Origin: Zelonia costaricensis
Lineage: Eukaryota > Euglenozoa > Kinetoplastea > Trypanosomatida > Trypanosomatidae
Direction: 5' to 3'
Length of the DNA stretch: 64,000 nucleotides
NCBI GenBank assembly: GCA_030849075.1
Contig: JASAOO010003459.1
Coordinates: 1 to 64,000 of the forward strand
Below, in pieces: positions 1 through 10,478 of this stretch (its first letter is position 1; each line of letters begins with the position of its first letter). The position numbers and the translations under genes were made by a program. The notes beneath the pieces were generated by a model. It searched no databases and was not told the DNA's origin. It saw only the letters and a program-made list of their open reading frames with translations.

Positions 1-321
1 TGAGTGTGGTGTGCGTGTAGTGCCGGCTGGGAGGCTCGTGAGAGGCCGAGAGGGAGACACGCAAGAGCGCACAGACACGAGCACGGAGACCGCGAAGAAA
101 GCAGCTGGACGCCGGGGCAGTCACGCTGAGAAATCGGCCAGCCGGCGGGTGGAGTGGGGGGGAGGGGACGTTGCGATGGCCTTGTGTCAGCGCTTGCACG
201 ACACGCGGGGAGTAGGCGGATGGACAAAGGGGATATCCGTGCCCAGTCTGGTGGTGAGGGGGGGGGGAGGGCGAGTTGGCGGTGATCGGGTGCCGCTACG
301 GAAGGCCGTGGCCACGCCGGA
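1..321. other. Spacer downstream of the F-box gene
   Basis: No coding region can be supported here. By orientation it is the 3' flank (3'UTR and start of the next spacer) of the F-box gene. It holds several G runs on the plus strand, near 155-165 and 256-268, which read as C runs in the sense of transcription, as in the other spacers. Confidence 0.6.
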
Positions 322-2094
322 TCAGATCAAACGTGGCGGGATGAAGCGGACCCCACAGTTCTGCAGCGAGACGGCGACGCACCAGTGCTGCTGGTCCGAG
401 AAGGCGTCCGCGACGAGGGTGCCGAGCCGCTCCCCGTTGCGGGCCACAGCGATGACGTCCTCGTCGCGCCAGAACTGCAGATGCACCACGTCTCCTTTGG
501 CCAGCGGCGGCCCCAGCGGATAGGCGACGTCCGCGCTGATGTAGTTGCCCTCCGTGTCGTAGCCGTAGCTGGCGGCGGTGTCGCCAATCGCGAAGGCTGC
601 GCCGTCCGCGCCGTCCGTAGCGGCGCTCGTGTGGGTACGGGAGACGAACCGGGAGGTGTCGCGGTGTGCCTCGGCGCGCTGTCGCTCACTGGGCCACACA
701 GTAGCCGCCGCCGCCGCACCGCCGCCGCTGCGTGCTGGGCGCGCGGTGGTGCCCTCGGCTTGCAAGGCTTCCTGCAGGCTGGCCTCGAACCACGCCGACA
801 CCTCTGCCTCCGCGTCGACCTCGTCCTCGTGCGAGGGCGCGCGGTGCCCGCCGTGTGTGCGCACGGTGCCGTCTCTTGCTTCTGGCGCAGCATCAAGGGC
901 GCCCCACGCGTACGCGCTCGGGTCCGCGGCACTCGGCGCGGGGGCGGCGCGCTTGTCGCCGCCGCTCTTCTCGTGGTCGTCCTCTCCGTCCTCTCCACCT
1001 TCCGCCGACGGCGTGACGGCGTAGCACACCATGTCGGTGAGGATGTGGCGAAGCCCGCGCTGATAGGCCGGCAGCTGCGCCCGTTCGAGCACGCCAATGC
1101 GAAGGGCGACGGGCTGGGCGGGGGTGACGGTGTGGACGGGGTGCCGGGGATCATTGCGCACCACCGGCAGCTCCTCCACCCGAAAGGCAAGGTCGAGGCA
1201 GCAGGAGGGGGACGACGGCGCGGCTGCGTCGTCGCCACCGGCGCGATACCGCGCGAGGCGACGCAGCAGGGCGTCGTCGACGAGAAAGCGGTCCATGGCG
1301 ACGGTGCACCACGGGCGCTGCAGGGTGGCGGCGTAGAAGCAGAAGGTGCCGGGGTCGTGCGGGTCGCACAGCAGCACGCCATCGCGGAGAATGGAGCCGT
1401 CCTCCCACAGCGGCAGCGGGTGGTCAGTCTCCGCGTCAACGTAGGTAGAGGTGGACGCGTGCGCCGTCGCGAGCCGTGCCTTCTCGCGACGCAGGGCAGA
1501 TGCTGCCCCGTGCCCGGCAGTGAAGCCGAGCGGCTCGATGTAGCGCACACAGACCTCACGCACCTCGGCGGAGCTGCCCAGGCCGCTGAAGCACGTCGAC
1601 GACGAGCGCCGCTGCAAGGCATCGGCGCCGCCGCCTCCGCTGCTGCTGCGGCTGCTGTTGTGGTGGTACTGGGAGGTGCTCGTGGGGGCACCGAATACGC
1701 CGCCGAAGGAGTACACGTGCAGGCCCTGCGCGTACGACGGCACCCCGCCGTACCGCCCCGCGCCGCCCCCTCCCGCGGCCGCGGTGGTGTCGTCGTCGTC
1801 GTCGTCGTCGCGGCTGCGCTGCCGCATGCGCACCTCGACCGTGAAGAGGCTGGCGGTGTTGAAGGAGGACGACACGGCGGCGCGCTTCTGCACCGGTGTG
1901 GCGACGACCTGGTACTCAGTGTTCCGCGCTCGCGCGAAGTCCTGCTGTGCCACGTGGCGCCAGAGGCTCGAGCGAGCGGTGTGACGGCGCCAGGACGTGC
2001 ACACGTGGCTGCACGCGAAGAGCTCGGCGTAGTCGCAGGAGGAGAAGAGCACCTCGAGCACCGTGTCCGGCACCGCGGCGAGCGATGGCTGCAT
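322..2094 (-). CDS. F-box protein with SPRY-like C-terminus
   Basis: This 590-aa protein opens with an F-box-like helix bundle at about residues 4-50 (LAAVPDTVLEVLFSSC, then VCTSWRRHTARSSLWRHVA), the segment that binds Skp1 in SCF ubiquitin ligases. The middle is low-complexity, with a run of seven Asp (1789-1809) and Gly/Ser tracts. The last ~90 residues (GDVVHLQFWRDEDVIAVARN, then a NGERLG turn and GVRFIPPRLI) resemble the end of a SPRY/B30.2 fold, a possible substrate-binding surface. The first ATG is at 2094; the open frame extends only five codons further, to a TTG. F-box recognition is fairly safe, SPRY is weaker, and the substrate is unknown. An inferred role is recruiting a target for ubiquitination. 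Confidence 0.72.
   Translation of the reverse strand: MQPSLAAVPDTVLEVLFSSCDYAELFACSHVCTSWRRHTARSSLWRHVAQQDFARARNTEYQVVATPVQKRAAVSSSFNTASLFTVEVRMRQRSRDDDDDDDTTAAAGGGGAGRYGGVPSYAQGLHVYSFGGVFGAPTSTSQYHHNSSRSSSGGGGADALQRRSSSTCFSGLGSSAEVREVCVRYIEPLGFTAGHGAASALRREKARLATAHASTSTYVDAETDHPLPLWEDGSILRDGVLLCDPHDPGTFCFYAATLQRPWCTVAMDRFLVDDALLRRLARYRAGGDDAAAPSSPSCCLDLAFRVEELPVVRNDPRHPVHTVTPAQPVALRIGVLERAQLPAYQRGLRHILTDMVCYAVTPSAEGGEDGEDDHEKSGGDKRAAPAPSAADPSAYAWGALDAAPEARDGTVRTHGGHRAPSHEDEVDAEAEVSAWFEASLQEALQAEGTTARPARSGGGAAAAATVWPSERQRAEAHRDTSRFVSRTHTSAATDGADGAAFAIGDTAASYGYDTEGNYISADVAYPLGPPLAKGDVVHLQFWRDEDVIAVARNGERLGTLVADAFSDQQHWCVAVSLQNCGVRFIPPRLI
1789..1809 (-). repeat. (GAC)7 codon repeat, poly-Asp
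   Basis: Seven consecutive GTC triplets on the plus strand encode seven Asp in the disordered middle of the F-box protein. Such runs are prone to length variation between strains. Confidence 0.9.
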
Positions 2095-2826
2095 GAGGCG
2101 CTGCGCCAACGTGTGTGTCTGCGTGCTTGTATAGGAAAGTGATTTTGATCGATAGGTGTGTCGAGTGTCTATACTGTAGATTTACGTGTGTGTGTGTGTA
2201 CGAAGTGCAACTCGGGGGAGGTGGAGGTAGACAAGAAAGGTGCGCGCGGGGGGGGGGATGAGGGACGGGCGATCGCTTCGCGTTGCCCCGTCGATAAGAA
2301 CGTGTTGAATCAGAAAGTGGGGCGGGGGGAGGGGGGGGCAGCAGGGAGAAGTAGCACGGAACACCTAACGGAATAGAAGCAGGAGCGGGGTGAATGTACA
2401 CCCGCAGAGCGCACACACGCACACACACACACGCACGCACACACACACGCAGTGAGCGCGAGGGACTTGGACGGGAAAAACAAAGGCCAAAAGGGGAACA
2501 TGCGCGGGCTCAGTAAGGCCACAGCCACGTGCGCTTTCGTTCCTCTCGCACCCTCCCATCGCATCGCAGCGCGGGCTGCTCGAATCGTTCGCATTTTCTT
2601 GCTAGACGAGGTGTGAATACCACCGAGGCCTGCGGGCCCGAGAACAGAGGCGACTCAATCCTTCCCCCCAACGAGGAACGGCGGCGGGGGAGCAGGCCTC
2701 CATGCTTCTCGTGCCCCCGTCGCCGCGCGAATGCACCCACACGAACCACACAGATGCACACATACGTGCCCGGTCTGTCGCAACCTCGGTGGTGCTGCGG
2801 CATCGCCACGCCGCTGCAGCGGGGCA
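2095..2826. other. Spacer between F-box and DUF4460/4461-like genes
   Basis: About 730 bases with no credible CDS. It should hold the 3'UTR of the upstream gene (right side) and the 5'UTR and splice signals of the F-box gene (left side). Visible features are a GT run at 2186-2199, a G-rich stretch at 2320-2338 (a pyrimidine tract in the sense of transcription) and CA-rich sequence at 2411-2450. Confidence 0.6.
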
Positions 2827-4692
2827 TCACTGCCGCGTGAGAAGGAGACGCTTGATGGAATCGAAGTCAACGTCGTACGGGATGAACACGATGCCGCTTG
2901 CCATGGTGTCGAAGCGGTCCGAGACGACCCACACCATACGCTTCTTCACCGGCATGCTCGCCGGCACAATGACCTTGCCCGCGTTCGTGGTGCCCGCCCC
3001 GCCGGCCATGATGGAGTTCAGAAAGGAACCGAGCTGCACCTCGTTGCGCTGAATGGTGCGGACGAAGCGCTCGAGGTGCATGGCAAGGTTGCCCTCCGCC
3101 CGGTTCTTCCACTCCGTGTCCACGCTGAAGTCGACAGGGATGTGACGGCTGATCAGCTCCAACGCCTTGATCGCGTTGTCGTGCTGGCGCTGGAAGGTCT
3201 CGACGCGCTTGAGATTGTCCTTCAGCACACGCAGCATCTGCCCGGTGTTCATTGTAGAGTGGTTGAAGACCACGCGGCCGTCGCCGCCGATGCGGAAGCC
3301 GATCTCCTTGCGCACCCCACTCCCCGCCGTGGCGGTGGTGGACGGCATCGCCGAGCCGGGCAGACTGCTGTACAGGTGCTCCACGATGCAGATCTCACCC
3401 CGCCGCTTCAGCAGGTCGGACTTGAGGTGGTACTTGGCCACGGCGCGCCGGATCGTCGTCTCCTCCTTCAGGAAGCGGGCAACAAGCTCGTCCTGCCACT
3501 GCGTGCGGCCTGCAATGGGGGACTCCATCGTGACCCGATACACGTTGAACATGTCCGCCACGCGGGTGAGCTGCCGCTTCCGCTCCTGCAGCTTCGGCGC
3601 AAAGCCGACGCGCCACTCCTGATGCTTCTGCACGCACTCCTTCCACACCGGCTGCGGCAGGCTGAGCAGGAACTCCTCCCAGGTGGGGATGCGCTGCACC
3701 GACAGCACAATGGACCCGTCCGGCGCCACAAAGTTGTCCAGCGACTTGAGACTCAGCACGATGCACACCGACGGCCGGAAGGCGCGGCCGCGGTGCACCG
3801 CGTACATCTGCTCAAGCCGTTCGAACGCCTCCACGAAGCGCTCCACGGAGGAGTGCGTGCCGGCCATGCGGAGGTCGAAGGGGCGGAGGCCGCGCTCCGT
3901 CATGAAGTCCTGCACGTCGGCGTCGATCTCCCCGTTTGGGCCAATGATCGTCTTGGAGGGGCGGTACGCGGCCGTGCTGCCGCCCCCGCCGCCGCCGACG
4001 ACGGACGTGTACTGCCCGGCCCCGGTCGGCTGCACCGCCTGCGTCTCGGGCAGCGAGACGAGGTAGCTCAGACCGTCCTCCTCCACGACGAGCAGCACGC
4101 TGAAGCGGCGCAGGTTCTCAACCGCTTTATCACCGCGGATGTACAAGGAGCCGGACTGTACGAGGTGCTCGTTCTGCTTCGCGTCTGCGTGGCGCAGCAC
4201 CGACTCGAGGTTCATCTCCACTCCATCCTCGGCAAGCTCGAAGTCCTCGTAGATGTCGGCATCGAGGAAGAGCTTCGTCAGCTGCTGCTTCACCACGCGG
4301 CTGTCCGAGAGCGGGGTGATTGTGCACTGGATGGCGCGCAGAGCGCCGGTGGCTGCTGGAGTGGCAGCAGCCGCACCGCCACCGCCACGGCCACCACCAC
4401 CACCAGCAGCGCCACGATGGTGGTTGGCCTGCAGCCAGAAGAGAAAAGACTGTGGTGTGTTGTCGCGAGCCGCGCCTCCCATCGCCGCGCCTGCACCCAT
4501 GCCGCCGCCGCCGGCCCCGTGCTTGGCGCGCTCGTGCATGAGCGTCTCCAGGCGGATCATTTCCTCCCCGTTGTGCTGAGCCTTCTGCGCGTCGATGCCC
4601 CAGAGGACATCGGGGTGGGCGCCGGCCAGCTTCAACTTGCGGAACATCTGGGCCAGCGACTTGGCCTGCCAGCACGCCCATGTAGCTCGCAT
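2827..4692 (-). CDS. Conserved protein, tentative DUF4460/DUF4461 (TCAIM-like)
   Basis: A 621-aa protein. The N-terminus, about residues 8-45 (MFRKLKLAGAHPDVLWG, then NGEEMIRLETLM), has the spacing of DUF4460, a short J-domain-like motif built around an HPD. The rest, after Gly-rich inserts, is a conserved-looking alpha/beta and helical region that could be DUF4461, with AFRPSVCIVLSLKSLDNFVA and the C-terminal KKRMVWVVSDRFDTMASGIV. Proteins with this pair include vertebrate TCAIM, reported as mitochondrial. The start at 4692 leaves a short basic N-terminus (MRATWACWQAKS) that fits mitochondrial targeting. The frame stays open upstream to 5178, but that stretch is pyrimidine-rich and looks like untranslated and splice sequence. 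Family assignment is from memory of the pattern and is uncertain; no enzymatic role is claimed. Confidence 0.5.
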   Translation of the reverse strand: MRATWACWQAKSLAQMFRKLKLAGAHPDVLWGIDAQKAQHNGEEMIRLETLMHERAKHGAGGGGMGAGAAMGGAARDNTPQSFLFWLQANHHRGAAGGGGGRGGGGAAAATPAATGALRAIQCTITPLSDSRVVKQQLTKLFLDADIYEDFELAEDGVEMNLESVLRHADAKQNEHLVQSGSLYIRGDKAVENLRRFSVLLVVEEDGLSYLVSLPETQAVQPTGAGQYTSVVGGGGGGSTAAYRPSKTIIGPNGEIDADVQDFMTERGLRPFDLRMAGTHSSVERFVEAFERLEQMYAVHRGRAFRPSVCIVLSLKSLDNFVAPDGSIVLSVQRIPTWEEFLLSLPQPVWKECVQKHQEWRVGFAPKLQERKRQLTRVADMFNVYRVTMESPIAGRTQWQDELVARFLKEETTIRRAVAKYHLKSDLLKRRGEICIVEHLYSSLPGSAMPSTTATAGSGVRKEIGFRIGGDGRVVFNHSTMNTGQMLRVLKDNLKRVETFQRQHDNAIKALELISRHIPVDFSVDTEWKNRAEGNLAMHLERFVRTIQRNEVQLGSFLNSIMAGGAGTTNAGKVIVPASMPVKKRMVWVVSDRFDTMASGIVFIPYDVDFDSIKRLLLTRQ

Positions 4693-5209
4693 TCTCTTCG
4701 ATCGCACGTGGGCTTGCGGGGCTCCCGTGTTCACCGGCTTGCGGGTGTGCGTTTGCGGTGCACACCAGCCGCAGGAATAACAGAGGTGGAAAGTGCGAGG
4801 GGGTGGATACGAGGGGTGGCACAGAGGGAGGTGGGAGGTGGGTGGGGAGGGCCCGTCCACATGCGCGACGGCAGGGATTAACATGACGCTCCGATGCATG
4901 GCGCAGAGGCACGCTCTCTTGCGGCACGTGCGAAGGGTCCAGATCCGGCTGACAGGCACGGCTGCGACGCCTGGAAGCGCTGCGCACTCCAGCACGGCGA
5001 ACCTTGCCAAAGAGGGGACGTGCACAACGAAGTTGTTTCTCTTCCGCTGTCTGTGTGAGAGAGTAGGTGGGTATCTGCTGAGTAGGGGTGTGCGTGTAGA
5101 TCTCGTGTGAGGCAGCGTGAAGCGCGAGGGACGATCTCGCTGAACACAGAGAAGAAGAAAGGGATGCTGCCGCATCAACCAACCTCCTCCTCAACACCCC
5201 CCGCTGCAC
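4693..5209. other. Spacer upstream of the DUF4460/4461-like gene
   Basis: About 517 bases. In the sense of transcription it carries a pyrimidine tract at about 4855-4795 (plus strand: GGGAGGTGGGAGGTGGGTGG), a good candidate for directing trans-splicing of the gene to its left. An open frame runs through part of it but has Thr/His/Pro-rich, UTR-like composition. No separate gene is seen. Confidence 0.55.
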
Positions 5210-7537
5210 TTAAGGAAGTGTGGGGCTGCCACTGCGACCCCGCTTGCGCGCGTGACCCGCGCTGCTGCTGCTGTCGCCGCCCCCGCCACTGCCGCTGTGG
5301 TGGCCGCCGGAGTTCCGGGCGGCCCGCGAGCGCGCCGCGCCACTGCCGCCGACGACAGCGCCCGCCTCCTCCATGTCGTTCTTTACGCCCCGCTCTGTGC
5401 GCCGCGCCGTCGGTGGTGACGCCGAGCTCGCACCACCGCGACCAACACCACCAACATCACCATCGCTGTGGCTCTCCAGCAGCCGCGCCGCCACATCGCG
5501 CACGTCGTGGACAAAGTCCAGGTTCGCCATGACGCGTCCCATGTCCGCCTCCTTCGCCGTCCACCGCTCCTTCTTCGTGACCGGGTCGTACCGCGGGTAG
5601 ACCTCCGCGAAGCCGAACGACTCGTACAGCCGCTTTGAGGCCACAGGGGATGCGAATTCGATGCGGCTGCCGCCGTCCACGAGGCGCTTCTCGATCGCCA
5701 TGTTCAGAAACGCGCGCTGCCGGCCTCGCAGGCCCCACTTGAGCAGCTCCATCGCCATGAGCAGCCGGGCCAGCCCCTTGCGCTGATGGTGCACGTGCGT
5801 CGCGCTGAGCGTGATGTGCACAAAGTCGGCAACGTCCGTGATGGCCATGCATGTGGACATGAACGGCGTCAGCGCTGTGGGGGCAAGGAGGCCGCGCTGC
5901 AGCGAGCTCTTCAACTGCGTGATGGTCGGCCGCAGGTTGCCGTACAGGTCGCGGCCACTCGAGAGCACCAGGGAGCAAACTCGTCCGTCCGTGTTCGACT
6001 GCAGGGCGATGCCTTGCACGTACGGGTGCCGCCGCAGCTGCACCTCCTTGATGCAGTAGGCGGGGTAGTCGGCGGAGAAGGTGGCGTTGCGAATGGCCTC
6101 GGTGCAGCACGCCAGACACTCGCCGACCTGCGCGTCGGTGAGGGTGTGCGGCGGCAGGTGCAGCACGGTGTAGCCCAGCCGCCGCGCGACCTCCTCGAGT
6201 CCGCCGAGAAGGCGCCGCAGGTCGTCGGCGAGGACGGTGGGCGGGCTTTGGTCGGGCACCTCGCGCAGCTTCAGCGGCACCTGCCGCGGCGCCGGTGGCT
6301 GCCGGCTCACCACGGGGAAACCTGAGAAGCTCTCTGTGCCGCCGCTGCCCCCTGCAGCGGGTGCCGCCGCCCGCGACGGCGACGCGGGGGAGGTGGACGC
6401 CGAGGTGACGGCCACGACGGCCACGCCGTTCACGGCGGTCACCACCGCTGATGGCGGCGGCGCGAAGGGGCGTGGCGGCGGTGGCGGCGTGGTGCGGGCC
6501 GACGGCGGTGGGGCAGAGATAGGGCTGACCACCACACGGATCGACTCCCCTAGTGGGGTGGTGATCGACGTGGCCGCGGGCATCGTGGTGGACGGGCTCG
6601 GCACCCCCGCCAACGGCGTGTCCGGGAAGCTGCTGCTTCGCCCCCCGCTGCCGGGGCGCGTCGAGGTGGCAGCCGGCGACACGGGCGTCGCGAGCACCGA
6701 TGCGGTGGCGCAGAACGGGCACACGAAGTCGCGCTGCCGCAGCCGCAGTCGCAGCTCCTCGTAGTCGACGCCGACGCAGGCGGGGTGGCACCAGTTGCGG
6801 CACTGACAGCACTCCAGCAGCGTCTCGCTGGGCGACACGAGGAAGGCGTTGCAGACACAGCGAAGGAGGCCGCCAATGATGACGCGCTGCGTCGGCGTGG
6901 GTGAGGCTGGGCTTGGGCTGCTGCCACTCCCACCCGCACCCCCATTCACCGCTCCACGCGCCGCCGCCGCCGCCGCCGCAGTGGCCGGGGTGGGAGTAGA
7001 GGAGGAGGAGGAGCCCGCACGGCCGCTGGCTACGCCAGGCGCGAGCGGCGAGGCGGAGGCGAAGCGGGTACTCCTGCTACGGTCGGTGGTCTCGCTAGGG
7101 GCGCTGTCGAGGAGGAGGGCCGAGGTGCCGCGCAGAAGGGAGCGGGTGATCATGCGGCCCTGCGGCACCACCACCACCACCGGCGGCGACGGCGGCAGAG
7201 GCGCTGGCGAGGCTGCAGCGTCCCCGCTGCCTGTCGCCGCGGCTGTGACGTCACGCGCCGCCGTAAGGGCGGTGTCGCCGTCGTCGACTGCCCCGCCGCT
7301 GCCGCCGCCGCGAACCTGCCGACCTCGTCCGCGACCGCGACCCCGCCCACCACTGGCGCCACCCCCGCGCGCGCGGATTGAGGTGGCAAGCACTGTGACC
7401 GCGGGTGCGGCACTGCCGCCCACCACCACCCGCACGGGCGGCGTCGCCTGCGAGGCCGCATTAACGGTGTCGTCTTGCGGGGCAGCAGCGCGACCGCCCC
7501 GACCGCGGCCTCTGCCTCTGCCGCGCCCACGTGGCAT
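5210..7537 (-). CDS. PHD-finger protein with C-terminal GNAT acetyltransferase-like domain
   Basis: A 775-aa protein. It begins with an RG-rich tail (alternating Arg-Gly over residues 3-16), often found on nucleic-acid-binding nuclear proteins. Residues ~225-278 form a complete Cys4-His-Cys3 PHD finger: CVC, ECCQC, WCHPAC and FVCPFC supply the eight zinc ligands in order. PHD fingers typically read histone H3 tail methylation. After a disordered linker, residues ~446-690 look like a GNAT acetyltransferase. HHQRKGLARLLMA (about 582-594) is the acetyl-CoA-binding motif A (Q/R-x-x-G-x-A), followed by RLYESFGF, the usual GNAT strand-helix ending. The order suggests a chromatin reader-writer, but the acetylated substrate is unknown and it is not a MYST enzyme, which has a C2HC finger. 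The start at 7537 is the first in-frame ATG. Confidence 0.8.
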   Translation of the reverse strand: MPRGRGRGRGRGRGGRAAAPQDDTVNAASQATPPVRVVVGGSAAPAVTVLATSIRARGGGASGGRGRGRGRGRQVRGGGSGGAVDDGDTALTAARDVTAAATGSGDAAASPAPLPPSPPVVVVVPQGRMITRSLLRGTSALLLDSAPSETTDRSRSTRFASASPLAPGVASGRAGSSSSSTPTPATAAAAAAARGAVNGGAGGSGSSPSPASPTPTQRVIIGGLLRCVCNAFLVSPSETLLECCQCRNWCHPACVGVDYEELRLRLRQRDFVCPFCATASVLATPVSPAATSTRPGSGGRSSSFPDTPLAGVPSPSTTMPAATSITTPLGESIRVVVSPISAPPPSARTTPPPPPRPFAPPPSAVVTAVNGVAVVAVTSASTSPASPSRAAAPAAGGSGGTESFSGFPVVSRQPPAPRQVPLKLREVPDQSPPTVLADDLRRLLGGLEEVARRLGYTVLHLPPHTLTDAQVGECLACCTEAIRNATFSADYPAYCIKEVQLRRHPYVQGIALQSNTDGRVCSLVLSSGRDLYGNLRPTITQLKSSLQRGLLAPTALTPFMSTCMAITDVADFVHITLSATHVHHQRKGLARLLMAMELLKWGLRGRQRAFLNMAIEKRLVDGGSRIEFASPVASKRLYESFGFAEVYPRYDPVTKKERWTAKEADMGRVMANLDFVHDVRDVAARLLESHSDGDVGGVGRGGASSASPPTARRTERGVKNDMEEAGAVVGGSGAARSRAARNSGGHHSGSGGGGDSSSSAGHARKRGRSGSPTLP

Positions 7538-9077
7538 TCTCTATGGATTACACACCCACACCCACCACAGACGCTTCTCTTGTGTGTGTGTGTGTGTATG
7601 CCCGTGTTCGTACGCGTGTTGTGCGCCGCTTTGCACTCTCGCGTCCACAGACGCGGTGGTCTCCCTTCCCGCTCGCACGCCAGCCTCGTGAGGTGGCGAG
7701 GCTCGAGATGGAGTTTCGCCAGGAAGTAGGAGCCGTTGTGTTCGGCGATGACGGGAAAGGACTCTGAAGAGGGGAAGAGGGGGGCCGCGGTGGAGCACGC
7801 TTCGTGCAGCTTTGCACTCGTCACCAACGCCTGCCGCCGCGCGGAGGAGGGAAGAGGGGGGGGGGGTGCTGTGACCACCGCCGCCGTCCAGAGAGGTAAA
7901 GGAGGGTCCGGAGTGGAGAGAAGGTTGAGAGAAAGAGGGACGCACGCAGCGTGCTCACAGGGCAGCACAAACGCATACACACACACAAACACACATGCAC
8001 ACACATCCACACGCAGAGCACCACAGGCAGGTTGTAAGGAGGAGGCGGGGGGGGGGAGGCGAGCGATAAAGGTCGCTTGAGTGAGCAGAGGGGTGGGTGG
8101 GGACCGAGGCGGGGCGCCGCGGCGAGACGGCACTGCTGCCCGATCACCCACTCGAACCCCCAAACGCGACACCGCTCTTCCGCTCTCGCACAGCCGGCCT
8201 GCAACACCTTTGCCCATCCTTCTCCCGCTGCCCGGATGCCCCCGCTACGGAGAAGCGCGCCATTGACGGTAAGCTCGGAGCGCACACTCGAAAACGCCTC
8301 CATCAACCCTTTGTACTGCACGCGTACTTCAACGCAGTCCCGACACACACACACACACGCCCCCTGCGCAGACGAGACGTGTGTGTCCTTCCTTGTTGTC
8401 TCTTGTTCTCTCTCTTCTCTGCGTTCTTGTTTCTGGAGCCGTTAATGCGGCGGCGCAGTTTCGGTGCGCACATGTGCACCCCCCCCTTTGACGCGCGGAT
8501 GCATATAGACACACAAACACACAAACACACACACATACACACACACATACACAGACATCCATGTTATCAGTGCAGCGCCGCAGGGGTACACCTTCCAGTG
8601 CTCTCTCGCGCGCGCACGCATGTGTGTGTGTGTGTGTGTGCGTTCAAGGGGGGGGGGGTGCGCAGGTGCATCACGGCATACCCGCCCCGTTTATTACGAA
8701 GAAGAAGCGACGGAGATGGGCACAAGGGGGCCTCACCACGACGTCCACCACCACTACCGCCACCAGCACTCCACAACACGCAACAGAGACCGCCTGAGCG
8801 AGGCGGGTCATGAAAGAGCTGAGGTGTGTGTGTGTGTGTGTGTGGGTGGGTGGGTGTGTGCGTGGTGGGATCTGCTTGATGAACGACGCTGGCGATGCAG
8901 GCGAGGCCGGCGGTGAGTGCGTGAGAGGGCAGTCGGCAGGGGGAGGAGCACCGAGTGGAGCGGGCAGCCTTCGCGTCACGGGCACAGTCCTGCTGATTGT
9001 TTTGTTTTCGCATCGTCCACCACACTTCTTCCCACTGCTGTCAGCTTCCTCTCTTCACCAACGCCCCTGCGCGCCGC
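7538..9077. other. 1.5-kb spacer between RRM gene and PHD-GNAT gene
   Basis: No coding region is supported; the open frames here are Pro/Arg/His-rich and overlap in several phases. It contains GT/CA microsatellites (near 7578-7597, 7975-8015, 8345-8360, 8510-8553, 8621-8640, 8823-8842) and G runs on the plus strand. It should hold the 3'UTR of the RRM gene and the 5'UTR and acceptor of the PHD-GNAT gene. Confidence 0.6.
8621..8640. repeat. (TG)10 microsatellite
   Basis: Ten TG dinucleotides in the spacer, followed closely by a nine-base G run at about 8650-8658. Confidence 0.9.
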
Positions 9078-10447
9078 TCACAGCGGGCGACCGCGACCGG
9101 CGGCAAAGGCGGGCTTGCCGTCTTCCGGTCCGAGCGGGCGCGCGATGCCGAGCGCGGCTGCTTGGCTACGAATGTCCTTCCAGTGGCTGATGCCCTTGAA
9201 GTCCATGGGCCGCAGTGGCGCCGGAGTCGCCGGGGCCCACGCGGGCGTCACAGACTGGGGCCGCAGCGCCGGCGACGGCTTCTCGCTGCCCGTGCCGTTG
9301 TTACCCAGCACCCGCCGCACCGTTACCCGCTGCTCGTTCATGTCGAAGAGAAGCCCGTAGGACTGGCAGAGTTGCTTCAGCACCTTCAGCTCCTCCTTCG
9401 CCACATCAGCGCGGGAGAGGTGAAAGCCCTCATGCTCGGTGCTCACCCGCAGCTCCCGCACCAGTTCCTGCAGCGAGCGCTTGCTCTCCGCGCACGCGGC
9501 GCCACCCGCACTCGCGGCCGCTGCGCTCTTCTTCTTGAACTCCACCTTCAGCGGCCGCGCGCCGAGCACGAACTGCTCGAGTCGCAGCTTGCACTCCTCG
9601 GCCACCTCGCAGTGCGTGTACTTTACGAACACGACGCTCTTGAAGACACCGCGCTCGCTGCGGAGGAGGCGCACGTAGGATGGGGTGTGCGGAAGCTTCT
9701 GCAGTTCAGCCAGGACCGCCTCCGTCTTGGCTTGGTTTGGCATCCCCTTGAGCACCAGCGTCGCGTTCAGCACGCTGCGGCTGCGGGAGGCGAGCGACAC
9801 CGCCGCGGTGGGCCAGCGGCGCTGCACAAAGGTGACCGTCTTCTCCGCCTCCGCCTTCTCCGCGAAGAGAAGAGAAACCTGGTACTCCCCGCCGTGGTGC
9901 CCCGCTGCGGCCGACGCCGCCGCCCCGCCGTTGCCGTTCAGGGACGCCGCAGTGGCGCTGGCGGTCGGAGTGGTCGAGGGCGCCGTCGCTGCCCCGCTGG
10001 CGGGCTCGGGCAGGTCGGCCGGGGGCAGGCACATGGGCGGCAGGCCGTGCTCGTCGTGGCTGGGGTGGACGGCGGGGGTGCGGAAGGGCGAGAGCACCAG
10101 CTTCGCCGGCGCCGCGGGTGCGGTGAGGGCGGCGGGGAGCGGCGGACTCGACTCGCCGCCAGGGGAGCCGGTCCCGTTCGTGGTGGTGCCGCTGCCCGGC
10201 TTACGCGGGAAGAGCACTTTCGGGATGCCCACCTCGATCGTGCGCAGTGGGGTGGCCTGGGCCTGCAGCTCGAACTCCAGCGTCTGCACCGAGACCCCGG
10301 TGGGGAGCAGGATGTGCACGAAGAAGTCGTCCACGTCGTCTGGGTGGGCGCCGGGGCTGCCGGCTGCCCCCGCCGCGCCGCTCGCCGACTTGCGCTTCTT
10401 CTTCTTTCCCGCAGCGGCAGCCGCAGCAGTGGGTGCTGCCGTCATCG

Positions 10448-10478
<31 letters not shown>

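Noticed and set aside
2731..4881. Long plus-strand open frame (716 codons) opposite the DUF4460/4461-like gene
   Set aside because: It is the antisense shadow of a GC-rich gene, rich in His/Arg/Leu with no recognisable domain, and has no splice context of its own.
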